Source: an uncultured Erythrobacter sp.
GTDB lineage: Bacteria; Pseudomonadota; Alphaproteobacteria; Sphingomonadales; Sphingomonadaceae
Direction: 5' to 3'
Length of the DNA stretch: 64,000 nt
NCBI GenBank assembly: GCA_947495555.1
Contig: CANLZI010000001.1
Location: forward strand, 1,278,861-1,342,860
In this document: positions 28,011 through 35,880 of the stretch, in pieces
Position numbering within the stretch: position 1 is the stretch's first letter
How the letters are laid out: every line of letters starts with the position of its first letter
Translations under genes and position numbers: made by a program
Notes under the pieces: model-generated
What the model saw: the letters and a program-made list of their open reading frames with translations, nothing else
What the model was told of the DNA's origin: nothing
Database searches by the model: none

Positions 28011-28149
28011 TATGACAGTGGGGTTACGCATTGCGGTTGCAGCTGCAAAACCTGCTCTTTTTCGCAAGTTGCGCAACGCCAGCACAGCCCTATGACTACG
28101 GCAGGAAAAAATGAGTCATCAGGCCAATAAAGTCACCAGGAGATCGGCA

Positions 28150-28944
28150 ATGAAGTTGGAAGCAGGAATGTCGGCTGTGGTAACCGGTGGTGCATCGGGC
28201 CTGGGTAAAGCCAGCGCCAAGGCATTGGCAGACCAAGGCCTGAAGGTCGCCATTTTTGACATCAATGACGAAGACGGCGAGGCCCATGCCGCCGCCATTG
28301 GCGGGACCTTCCACCATGTCGATATTATGGACGAGCAATCGGTTGTGGATGGCTTTGCCGCTGCCCGCGCCGCCAATGGCCAAGAACGTGCAACGGTCCA
28401 CTGTGCCATGGCCAGCCGACGCGGCAAGACGCTGGGTTTTGACAAGGAAACCGGCAGCTACAAACGGCTTTCCACCGAGGATTATGCCTTCGGCACCCAA
28501 GGCATTCTGGTCGCCAGCTACCGCATCGCCAGCCTGTCTGCACTGGGCATGGCCAACACCGATCCGGTCAATGAGGATGGAGAGCGCGGGTCGATCACGC
28601 TGACCGCCAGCGTCGCGGCAGAGGACGGTCAGATCGGTCAGGTTATCTATGGCAGCTGCAAGGCAGGCGTAAACGGATTGGTCCTGCCGATGGCGCGCGA
28701 TTTGATGAATTTAGGCATTCGGGTCAATTCGATCATGCCCGGCATCTTTGACACGCCCTTGTTCAAGGGCATGAAGGAACGCAACCGGGCAGTGTGGGAC
28801 CAGTTGAACGCGTCTGTTCCCTTCCCCAAGCGCTTGGGTCATGCCGACGAATTTGGATCATTGGTGTGCGAGATTGCTCGCAACAGCTATATCAATGGCC
28901 ACCAATTCCGCTTGGATGGCGCCATCCGCATGCCGCCCAAGTAA
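28150..28944 (+). CDS. SDR family protein related to HSD10/3-hydroxyacyl-CoA dehydrogenase, with altered motifs
   Basis: The 264-residue protein has the classical Rossmann start VVTGGASGLGKAS and the active-site Ser and Tyr-x3-Lys (TASVAAEDGQIG, then IYGSCK). The C-terminus (VPFPKRLGHADEFGSLV ... RLDGAIRMPPK) is that of type-2 3-hydroxyacyl-CoA dehydrogenases. Yet the usual NCAG motif reads HCAMAS, and the Asn of the catalytic tetrad (NLxG) aligns with Gly in FGTQGILVA. Activity may therefore be changed or lost. The ATG at 28150 follows AGGAG at 28138-28142; a MSHQANK start at 28111 has none. It is followed by an alcohol dehydrogenase and a crotonase. Confidence 0.85.
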   Translation: MKLEAGMSAVVTGGASGLGKASAKALADQGLKVAIFDINDEDGEAHAAAIGGTFHHVDIMDEQSVVDGFAAARAANGQERATVHCAMASRRGKTLGFDKETGSYKRLSTEDYAFGTQGILVASYRIASLSALGMANTDPVNEDGERGSITLTASVAAEDGQIGQVIYGSCKAGVNGLVLPMARDLMNLGIRVNSIMPGIFDTPLFKGMKERNRAVWDQLNASVPFPKRLGHADEFGSLVCEIARNSYINGHQFRLDGAIRMPPK

Positions 28945-29056
28945 AAGGTTTAAGGACACCGAAGCCGATGGACTTCGCAAGCGCTACCGCGCGTCGGCCG
29001 ATCAGGCCGCCTGTCCGGAGGCGTTTGCGAAACGAACAAGCCGCGAGGGAAAATCA

Positions 29057-30124
29057 ATGACCACAGCCACCAATGAATATCCGACCAAAGCCTATGGCGC
29101 GACAGCCCCGGACAGCGGGATACACCCGATGGACATCACTCGGCGAGGCTTGCGCGATAATGATGTGCTGATCGACATCAGCCATTGCGGGATTTGCCAT
29201 TCGGACCTGCATGCCTCGCGCAATGATTGGAAGTCGGCCAAATATCCAATCGTTCCGGGCCATGAGATTGTTGGCACCATCGCAGCCGTTGGAGATGATG
29301 TGACGCGCCACAAAGTGGGCGACCGGGTGGCGATTGGCTGCATGGTCGATGCCTGCATGGAGTGTAACCATTGCGATCAAGATCTGGAGCAATATTGCCG
29401 CGATGGCATGGTTGGCACCTATAATGGCACCGACAGGCATGACGGTTCGACCACATTCGGCGGCTATTCCGAGCGGATCGTCTGCCGGGACGAGTTCGTG
29501 TTGAAAGTGCCAGACGCTATGCCGATGGCAGAGGCAGCGCCGCTGCTCTGCGCGGGCATCACCACCTATTCTCCGCTGCGGACATGGAAAATTGGGCCAG
29601 GCAGCAAGGTCGCGGTCGCAGGTCTGGGCGGACTGGGCCACATGGGCGTGAAACTGGCTGCGGCCATGGGGGCAGAGGTCACCGTGCTCAGCCGGACAGA
29701 AGACAAGCGCGCCGATGCTGAGGCGCTGGGTGCCCATAATTTTCTGCTGTCGTCTGACAAGGACGCAATGCGGGCCAAGACCGGCTATTTCGATATGGTG
29801 CTCAACACCATTCCCGTGCCGCATGATGTCACGCCTTTCCTTCATCTGCTGCGGATCGACGGAGTTCAGGTGTTGGTTGGAGTGATCGGCGAACTGCCGC
29901 CTCTATCATCGCTGCCGCTGCTGGGGCGCAAAGTGTTGACCGGATCGGGCATTGGCGGACTGGCCGAAACGCAAGAGATGCTCGACTTCTGTGCCGAGAA
30001 GCAGATCCTGCCCGATATCGAAATCATCCGTATGCAAGACGTCAATACGGCCTATGATCGGATGGAAGCCAGCGATGTGAAATATCGCTTTGTAATCGAT
30101 ATGGAGAGCTTGCGCGGCGCCTGA
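29057..30124 (+). CDS. Zinc-dependent NAD(P) alcohol dehydrogenase (YahK/CAD-like)
   Basis: The 355-residue medium-chain dehydrogenase has the catalytic zinc ligands in CGICHSDLH and GHEIVGTI, the four-cysteine structural zinc site DACMECNHCDQDLEQYC, and the coenzyme loop VAGLGGLGHMGVKLAAAMG. The pattern SRTEDKRADAEALGAHNF suggests NADPH use, as in YahK-type aldehyde reductases that act on broad aldehydes. The chosen ATG at 29057 follows GAGGGA; the open frame from 28841 overlaps the SDR gene. It lies 112 bases after the SDR gene on the same strand. Confidence 0.93.
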   Translation: MTTATNEYPTKAYGATAPDSGIHPMDITRRGLRDNDVLIDISHCGICHSDLHASRNDWKSAKYPIVPGHEIVGTIAAVGDDVTRHKVGDRVAIGCMVDACMECNHCDQDLEQYCRDGMVGTYNGTDRHDGSTTFGGYSERIVCRDEFVLKVPDAMPMAEAAPLLCAGITTYSPLRTWKIGPGSKVAVAGLGGLGHMGVKLAAAMGAEVTVLSRTEDKRADAEALGAHNFLLSSDKDAMRAKTGYFDMVLNTIPVPHDVTPFLHLLRIDGVQVLVGVIGELPPLSSLPLLGRKVLTGSGIGGLAETQEMLDFCAEKQILPDIEIIRMQDVNTAYDRMEASDVKYRFVIDMESLRGA

Positions 30125-30173
30125 GCAACGCCATAAAGCCCACCAACGCATTTCCCCTGACTAGGACATCCCG

Positions 30174-30947
30174 ATGACCGATAGAATTCGCATTGAACAC
30201 GCCAATCGCGTTACGACCATTACGATGGCGCGGCCGGACAAGAAGAACGCGCTGACGCAGGAAATGTATGGCGTCATGGCCAATGCCGTGAATGCCTATG
30301 GCACCGATGATGAAGCGCGCGCTCTGATGTTTATCGGGGAAGGCGATTACTTCACCAGCGGGAATGATCTGAATGATTTCGCAATGTCCGCCAACCGGCA
30401 AGCCACGGACAAGGATGAATTGCCGCCGGTCGTGCAATTTCTCCATGCTATCAAAGACTGTGAGAAACCGATGATCGCGGCTGTAAACGGCCCTGCTATC
30501 GGCGTTGGCCTGACGCTGACGCTCCATTGCGATCTGGTCTATGCAGCGCAAAGCGCGACTTTTGCCGCGCCATTTGTGAAGCTGGGATTGGTGCCAGAGG
30601 CAGCGTCTTCGCTGTTGCTTCCTGCGGCAATCGGGTTGGCCAATGCCAGCGACGTGTTCATGACCGGACGCATCCTGGCCGCTGATGAAGCGCTGCGCAT
30701 GGGCCTTGTCTCGCGCGTGTTTGCCGACAGTGACTTTGTTGCAGAGACGCAGGCGCTGGCGGCGATTGTCGCACAAGCAGCCCCGCAGGCGATGCGGCAC
30801 ACCAAAGCTTTGTTGCGCACGCAGACCGACAAAGTTGGTGAAACCATGACCGCAGAAAGTGTGATCTTTGCCGATCAGTTACGCTCGCCTGAATTCATGG
30901 AAAGCGTGGCGGCCATGACCCAAAAGCGCGCGGCCGTGCACCCCTAG
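30174..30947 (+). CDS. Crotonase family enoyl-CoA hydratase/isomerase, one-Glu type
   Basis: The protein has 257 residues with the crotonase fold: MARPDKKNALTQEM near the start, oxyanion-hole Gly in AVNGPAIGVGLTLTLHCDL, and PFVKLGLVPEAASSLLLP. Hydratases have two Glu; here the first position reads AAP (no Glu) and only the second, in VPEAAS, is kept. This matches delta3-delta2 enoyl-CoA isomerase-like members. It is the third gene in the SDR-ADH-crotonase group and precedes the LacI-type regulator, whose operator lies 72 bases after its stop. Confidence 0.9.
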   Translation: MTDRIRIEHANRVTTITMARPDKKNALTQEMYGVMANAVNAYGTDDEARALMFIGEGDYFTSGNDLNDFAMSANRQATDKDELPPVVQFLHAIKDCEKPMIAAVNGPAIGVGLTLTLHCDLVYAAQSATFAAPFVKLGLVPEAASSLLLPAAIGLANASDVFMTGRILAADEALRMGLVSRVFADSDFVAETQALAAIVAQAAPQAMRHTKALLRTQTDKVGETMTAESVIFADQLRSPEFMESVAAMTQKRAAVHP

Positions 30948-31019
30948 AAAACCGTCGTTCGGGCAGTTTACGCCGCACGCCTTCGGTCGTTTCGTCATTC
31001 GATTGCCAAGCCATCCGTT

Positions 31020-31036
31020 TGTGCATAATATGCACA
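31020..31036. promoter_or_regulatory. Perfect palindrome, probable operator of the adjacent LacI regulator
   Basis: TGTGCATA-A-TATGCACA is a perfect 8+1+8 palindrome, and flanking TT and CAA extend the symmetry slightly. It lies 47-63 bases before the start of the LacI-type gene, a typical place for autoregulation. LacI-family sites commonly have this length and central symmetry. Confidence 0.7.
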
Positions 31037-31082
31037 CAACAAAAGGCTTGTGCATGAAAGCGCGAGCGAGGTGGGAGATATA

Positions 31083-32141
31083 ATGGAGCGCCCAATGCGC
31101 AAAAGCACCGCTTGGGATGTCGCGGAAAAGGCAGGCGTAAGCCAGTCGACCGTCAGCCGTGTGTTCACCGGATCAACCCGCATCAGCGACCCGACCAGAG
31201 AGCGGGTTTTGCTGGCTGCAAAGGAACTCGATTACATTCCAGACAAGCGCGCCTCGCGCTTGCGCAGCGGTCAAACCGGCGTAGTTGCGGTGGTCGTGAT
31301 CACCCGGGCTGACGATAGCGCCCGCGAAGTGAACCCGTTTGCCTATGTCCTGCTGGGCAGCGTGTGCCGGGCGGCATCGGCCATGGGCTATGAAACGCTG
31401 GTGTCGTTTCAAGCCAGCGAAGATCAGTTTTATGGCCGCTATGTCGAGCAACGCGACGCCGACGCCTTGATTGTGATCGGCACCACCCAAAACCCAGAGG
31501 CCTGGGCGCATTTCGATTCCGTCTTACATGGCGATGACAGTGCGATTTGCTGGGGCCTGCCCTTCGATGATGTCCGGTCTGTCCGGTCGGATAACCACTT
31601 GGGCGGCAAGATCGCGGCCGACCATCTATGGAATTTGGGCTATCGCAATCCTGTGTTTCTCGGTCCGATCGAGCAATCGCACCGCCAGTTCCACGAACGA
31701 TATACCGGCTTTGTCGATCGGCTGAGGGATTTGGGCGGAAAAGCGCATGTGATGCGCGATTTGAGCGAAACCAACCGGTTCGAGCAGGGCCGCGAAGCCA
31801 TTGCCCGGCTGGAGCAAGAAGGGCGCAGCTATGATTCGATCTTTGCCGCTTGCGATTTCATTGCTTTGGGCGCGTTGGAGGCCCTGAGCGAACGCGGAAT
31901 TTCCATCCCCGATGAGGTCGGGATTGTTGGCTATGACGGGATTGCCGCGACCAAGCACGCCAACCCACCGCTCACCACCATCCGGCCCGATCTGGAAGAA
32001 GCCGGGCGGCTATTGGTGGCGCAAGTACTGGGCAGCCCGGAACAAGCCGACGATGAGCCACAATCGCCCCCGATGCCTGCAGCCAACCCGCGGCTGGCAC
32101 CCGTTGCCCTGATCGAGCGTTCCAGCACCTCCAAACGCTAA
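31083..32141 (+). CDS. LacI family transcriptional regulator
   Basis: The 352-residue protein has an N-terminal LacI helix-turn-helix (TAWDVAEKAGVSQSTVSRVFTGSTRIS, residues ~8-34, shown in part) and hinge helix, then a periplasmic-binding-like effector domain (GVVAVVVIT, AICWGLPFDDVRSV, PDEVGIVGYDGI). Family members usually sense a sugar or related metabolite. The start at 31083 has GGGAG five bases upstream; a start at 31050 is open but lacks this. A perfect palindrome sits just upstream. It faces the same way as mmsA, 98 bases downstream, and could control either neighbour. Confidence 0.93.
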   Translation: MERPMRKSTAWDVAEKAGVSQSTVSRVFTGSTRISDPTRERVLLAAKELDYIPDKRASRLRSGQTGVVAVVVITRADDSAREVNPFAYVLLGSVCRAASAMGYETLVSFQASEDQFYGRYVEQRDADALIVIGTTQNPEAWAHFDSVLHGDDSAICWGLPFDDVRSVRSDNHLGGKIAADHLWNLGYRNPVFLGPIEQSHRQFHERYTGFVDRLRDLGGKAHVMRDLSETNRFEQGREAIARLEQEGRSYDSIFAACDFIALGALEALSERGISIPDEVGIVGYDGIAATKHANPPLTTIRPDLEEAGRLLVAQVLGSPEQADDEPQSPPMPAANPRLAPVALIERSSTSKR

Positions 32142-32239
32142 GCCAGCGCTCCATCGGCTAGCACATCTGCCAAGGTTTGGCCCCTTGCAAGCAGGGCCTG
32201 TCAGCGCCATGTGTGCGCCAACAAGGAGACACCTTCATC

Positions 32240-33736
32240 ATGCGTCACATCGATCACTTTATCGCAGGCGGAGCCACCAGCCCAGCCGGTCGCAAGCATC
32301 AGATCTGGAACCCTTCAACGGGCGAGGTTCAGGCCGAAGTTACCTTGGGCGATGCCGCTTTGCTGGATCAGGCCATCGCCAATGCCAAGGCTGTGCAGCC
32401 AGAATGGGCCGCAACCAACCCACAAAAACGCGCGCGCGTAATGTTCAAGTTCAAGGAATTGATCGAAGACAACATGCAAGAGCTGGCCGAGCTGCTCAGC
32501 TCCGAGCACGGCAAGGTCATCGATGATGCCAAGGGCGATGTGCAGCGCGGGTTGGAAGTGATCGAATATGCTTGCGGCATCCCGCAGGTTCTCAAAGGCG
32601 AATACACGCAAGGCGCTGGCCCCGGCATTGATGTCTATTCCATGCGCCAGCCCTTGGGCATCGGCGCCGGCATCACTCCGTTCAACTTCCCCGCCATGAT
32701 CCCGATGTGGATGTTCGGCATGGCGATTGCAGCGGGCAACGCCTTCATCCTCAAGCCGTCAGAGCGCGATCCCAGCGTACCTGTCCGCTTGGCAGAATTG
32801 TTCCTGGAAGCAGGCGCACCCGAAGGGCTGCTGCAAGTGGTTCATGGCGACAAGGAAATGGTCGATGCGATCCTGGATCACGCAGACATTGCCGCCGTCA
32901 GCTTCGTGGGAAGCTCGGACATTGCGCATTATGTTTACAAACGCGGTGTTGCTGCGGGCAAGCGCATCCAGGCCATGGGCGGTGCCAAGAACCACGGTAT
33001 CGTGATGCCCGATGCTGATCTGGATCAGGTGGTCAATGATCTGTCGGGTGCAGCTTTTGGCTCAGCCGGTGAACGCTGCATGGCACTGCCAGTGGTGGTC
33101 CCTGTGGGTCACGACACGGCAGAACGTCTGAAGGAAAAGCTGATCCCGGCGATCCACGCTTTGAATGTCGGCGTCTCCAATGATCCCGATGCCCATTACG
33201 GCCCGGTGGTTACACCCGAGCACAAGGCGCGCGTTGAAGGCTGGATCGATACGGCCGAAAAAGAGGGCGGCGAAATCGTCGTCGATGGTCGCGGTTTCAC
33301 GTTACAAGGCCATGAGAAAGGCTTCTTCGTGGGGCCAACCCTGATCGACCACGTCACAACAGACATGGAAAGCTACAAGGAAGAGATTTTCGGCCCCGTT
33401 CTGCAAATTGTGCGGGCGGAAAGTTTCGAAGACGCCGTGCGTCTGCCCAGCGATCACCAATACGGCAATGGCGTGGCGATCTTCACCCGCAATGGCCATG
33501 CAGCTCGCGAATTCGCATCCCGCGTGAACGTCGGCATGGTTGGTATCAATGTGCCGATCCCCGTTCCGGTCAGCTATCACAGCTTTGGCGGCTGGAAGCG
33601 GTCCGGCTTTGGAGACACCGATCAATATGGCACCGAGGGGCTGAAGTTCTGGACCAAGGTCAAGAAAGTTACCCAGCGCTGGCCCGATGGCGGCGGCGAT
33701 GGTAACAACGCCTTCATCATTCCAACCATGGGGTAA
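32240..33736 (+). CDS. mmsA: Methylmalonate-semialdehyde dehydrogenase (CoA-acylating), MmsA
   Basis: MmsA converts methylmalonate semialdehyde, from valine, to propionyl-CoA. The 498-residue aldehyde dehydrogenase has the MmsA-type motifs ITPFNFPAMIPMWMF, ILKPSERDPSVP, SFVGSSDIAHYVYKRG, GGAKNHGIVMPDAD and the active-site AGERCMALP with catalytic Cys. The ATG at 32240 follows AAGGAGAC; the open frame from 32177 has no such site. mmsB and the acyl-CoA steps of the same pathway are 3-8 kb downstream, and a Rid-family gene follows 11 bases after its stop. Confidence 0.95.
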   Translation: MRHIDHFIAGGATSPAGRKHQIWNPSTGEVQAEVTLGDAALLDQAIANAKAVQPEWAATNPQKRARVMFKFKELIEDNMQELAELLSSEHGKVIDDAKGDVQRGLEVIEYACGIPQVLKGEYTQGAGPGIDVYSMRQPLGIGAGITPFNFPAMIPMWMFGMAIAAGNAFILKPSERDPSVPVRLAELFLEAGAPEGLLQVVHGDKEMVDAILDHADIAAVSFVGSSDIAHYVYKRGVAAGKRIQAMGGAKNHGIVMPDADLDQVVNDLSGAAFGSAGERCMALPVVVPVGHDTAERLKEKLIPAIHALNVGVSNDPDAHYGPVVTPEHKARVEGWIDTAEKEGGEIVVDGRGFTLQGHEKGFFVGPTLIDHVTTDMESYKEEIFGPVLQIVRAESFEDAVRLPSDHQYGNGVAIFTRNGHAAREFASRVNVGMVGINVPIPVPVSYHSFGGWKRSGFGDTDQYGTEGLKFWTKVKKVTQRWPDGGGDGNNAFIIPTMG

Positions 33737-33747
33737 GCACCCAACGC

Positions 33748-34134
33748 ATGACAGAACGCAGCCGCACAACTTCGGGCTCTCCCTATGAGGAAAAGTTTGG
33801 CTTTGCGCGCGCGGTTCGCGTGGGCAATCGCATCACGGTTGCGGGCACCGGTCCGGTGGAAGATGATGGCTCGACCACACCCGGTGATGCTGCTGCTCAG
33901 GCAGAACGGTGTTGCGATCTGATCCTTGCAGCGATCGAAGATCTTGGCGGAGAGGCAGAGGATGTGGTGCGTACGCGCATGTTCCTGACCGATCCCAATG
34001 ATCAAGACGCGGTGGGCGCTGTCCATCGCATCTATTTCGGCGGGGCCAAACCGGCCGCCACCATGGCAGGCACTGCATGGCTGTGCCGACCGGAATGGAA
34101 GGTCGAAATCGAGGCAGAGGCCATCGTTGATTAG
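33748..34134 (+). CDS. RidA/YjgF/Rid family protein (cytoplasmic)
   Basis: The 128-residue protein follows the Rid fold: FARAVRVGNRITVAGTGPVEDDG, then AAQAERCCDLILAAIEDLGGEAEDVVRTRMFLTD, and WLCRPEWKVEIEAEAIVD. The Arg of active RidA corresponds to the W-K-V-E-I-E segment, which lacks Arg and has Lys, so imine deaminase activity is not assured. It starts 11 bases after mmsA and is probably on the same transcript, consistent with a housekeeping role next to amino-acid catabolism. Confidence 0.87.
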   Translation: MTERSRTTSGSPYEEKFGFARAVRVGNRITVAGTGPVEDDGSTTPGDAAAQAERCCDLILAAIEDLGGEAEDVVRTRMFLTDPNDQDAVGAVHRIYFGGAKPAATMAGTAWLCRPEWKVEIEAEAIVD

Positions 34135-34181
34135 GGCAATCGTCTGCGCATGCTCGCGACGGCAAGAGAGGAATTTCCAAC

Positions 34182-34583
34182 ATGCTCGACATTGACGTTC
34201 TGCTGAGGGCGAGCGGCTTGATCCAACTGACCTTTGGTGTGCTGTTGGGATGGCCGTTGGCTCTGTTTCATACCGGCCTGACGAAAGTTGGCCCATTTGT
34301 GTCGATGAAGCGGGTTTTGCAGAGCCATATCGACAATATGCTGATGGGCATTATCCAGCTGGTTCTCTCGATGTTTGCACCGGCAGACGCGGCCATGGCA
34401 GGCCTGCTGATCATGATCGGCGCGTGGGTGAACCCGCAAATTTTTCTTGCCCAGGCGTGCCTGCCTGGCCCCAAACAGCTCGGCAAACCCATTCGCGTGA
34501 TTTCCACCCTGTCCTTTATTGTAACCAGCGTTGGCTTTGTGTGGTTTCTGGTGGCGACATTGCCGGTCATCTTGGCCAGCTGA
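34182..34583 (+). CDS. Four-helix membrane protein, unknown function
   Basis: The 133-residue protein has four hydrophobic segments (about residues 10-30, 50-68, 70-92 and 105-130). The loop MKRVLQSHIDNMLMGIIQLVLSM, quoted in part as VLQSHIDNMLMG, recalls the R-x-x-L-x-x-H-[IL]-[ED] pattern of hydroxylaminobenzene mutase and styrene-oxide isomerase-like small membrane proteins, but the likeness is short and I would not name it on that basis. It lies 47 bases after the Rid-family gene on the same strand. Confidence 0.6.
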   Translation: MLDIDVLLRASGLIQLTFGVLLGWPLALFHTGLTKVGPFVSMKRVLQSHIDNMLMGIIQLVLSMFAPADAAMAGLLIMIGAWVNPQIFLAQACLPGPKQLGKPIRVISTLSFIVTSVGFVWFLVATLPVILAS

Positions 34584-34642
34584 ATGTCTCAAGCGCTGTA
34601 AGGATTGACCATTTGTTGGGTCTTTGGAGGTAACGCCAACCT

Positions 34643-35737
34643 ATGAGCAAGTCTGGCACTTCATCGAACAACACTTGGGCATTCGACCTCAATCAGGTCG
34701 AGACAGAGCTGCAACAGGGCGGCGAGGCAACTGTCCAGTTCAGCGATCCCATCGGCGAGAAGCTGGCGATTGTGCCTTCCAATGGCGGCGGCGATCCGGA
34801 GGCATGGCCGCTTGTGTCCAGCGCAGACTATCTCGCCCATCTGAACGCCCTATGCCGCCAATGGGGCGCAAAACTGACGGTTCGCTTTTACGGCCATCAC
34901 AGCGACATTTTTGATGGGAAGTGTCTGCGTGATGTTTGCGAAGCTCGATCCGTTTCAATCGACAGCATTTATGAAGCTGAAAATTTGGAAGCCATCGGTG
35001 AGTTAGAACATCTTTCGCACTTGCATCTGGGCGTGTTCGAACTGGCCGACAAAGCCATTTTGGCAAAACTTCCGCTCAAGCAATTGTCGCGCCTGACCTT
35101 ATCACAAACGCAAACCAAGGCGCTGGATTTGGCTCCGTTAGAAGGGGCTACCGCGCTCAAGAAACTGTATCTGGACGGGCATTACAAGAACATTGCCAAG
35201 CTGGGCGGGCTGGATGGATTGCACGAATTTACCTTCAATCCAAAGGCCGGTTTGGACCTCGGCTTCATCAACTCCATGACATCCTTGCGGGCATTAAAAC
35301 TGCTGCTGGGCGGCACGAATAGCCTGGCCGACATTCAATTGGACGGATTGCAAGATCTCGCCTGCACCCAAGTGCGCGGACTGACACAGATGGGCGATAT
35401 GCAGCGCTTTCCAGCGCTTCGACGCGTGCTCGTGCAGGATCAAAAGCAGCTGGAGCAGGTGCAGTTTGGCGCTGCCAACCGCGCGCTGGAACATGTGTGG
35501 TTTTACAATTGTCCCGGCCTGACCGACATTGCCGGCTTGGCTGACTGCGCAAATTTGCAAAGCCTGCGCTGGCTGTTCACCGAAACAGATCCCGCATCGC
35601 TCACCCTGCCAAAGTCGCTGACCCATTTGCATATGCTGTCAGGCAAACGAAAAGCCGAGGCGGAGAAAAAGGCTTCGGTCGAGGCGATGGGCCTCATTGC
35701 CGAAGATCACCCGGACGCCTGGTTCTTCTTCAAATAG
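34643..35737 (+). CDS. Leucine-rich repeat protein without signal peptide
   Basis: The 364-residue protein has no signal peptide, so it is probably cytoplasmic. Residues 1-110 form a non-repeat domain with charged and aromatic stretches. From about residue 118 onward there are 8-10 irregular leucine-rich repeats of ~21-24 residues (for example LEHLSHLHLGVFEL, LKQLSRLTLSQTQ, ATALKKLYLDGHY, MTSLRALKLLLGG, CANLQSLRWLF). LRR proteins usually bind other proteins. A GGAGG lies 12 bases before the ATG. It is alone between the small membrane protein and the acyl-CoA dehydrogenase. I recognise no closer family. Confidence 0.75.
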   Translation: MSKSGTSSNNTWAFDLNQVETELQQGGEATVQFSDPIGEKLAIVPSNGGGDPEAWPLVSSADYLAHLNALCRQWGAKLTVRFYGHHSDIFDGKCLRDVCEARSVSIDSIYEAENLEAIGELEHLSHLHLGVFELADKAILAKLPLKQLSRLTLSQTQTKALDLAPLEGATALKKLYLDGHYKNIAKLGGLDGLHEFTFNPKAGLDLGFINSMTSLRALKLLLGGTNSLADIQLDGLQDLACTQVRGLTQMGDMQRFPALRRVLVQDQKQLEQVQFGAANRALEHVWFYNCPGLTDIAGLADCANLQSLRWLFTETDPASLTLPKSLTHLHMLSGKRKAEAEKKASVEAMGLIAEDHPDAWFFFK

Positions 35738-35880
35738 GTTGATCCTTCCGTTTTTGCGAAGGACCGGCTTGGGTTGCAGCAGGCCTACGCAAATGGCCGC
35801 TGAAACGTTTTGCCCCACTGGCACTTTTCCTATGCCAGCGACCCTTTTCTAGTGCTCGCGGACGGGCTAAAGCCGCCGTC

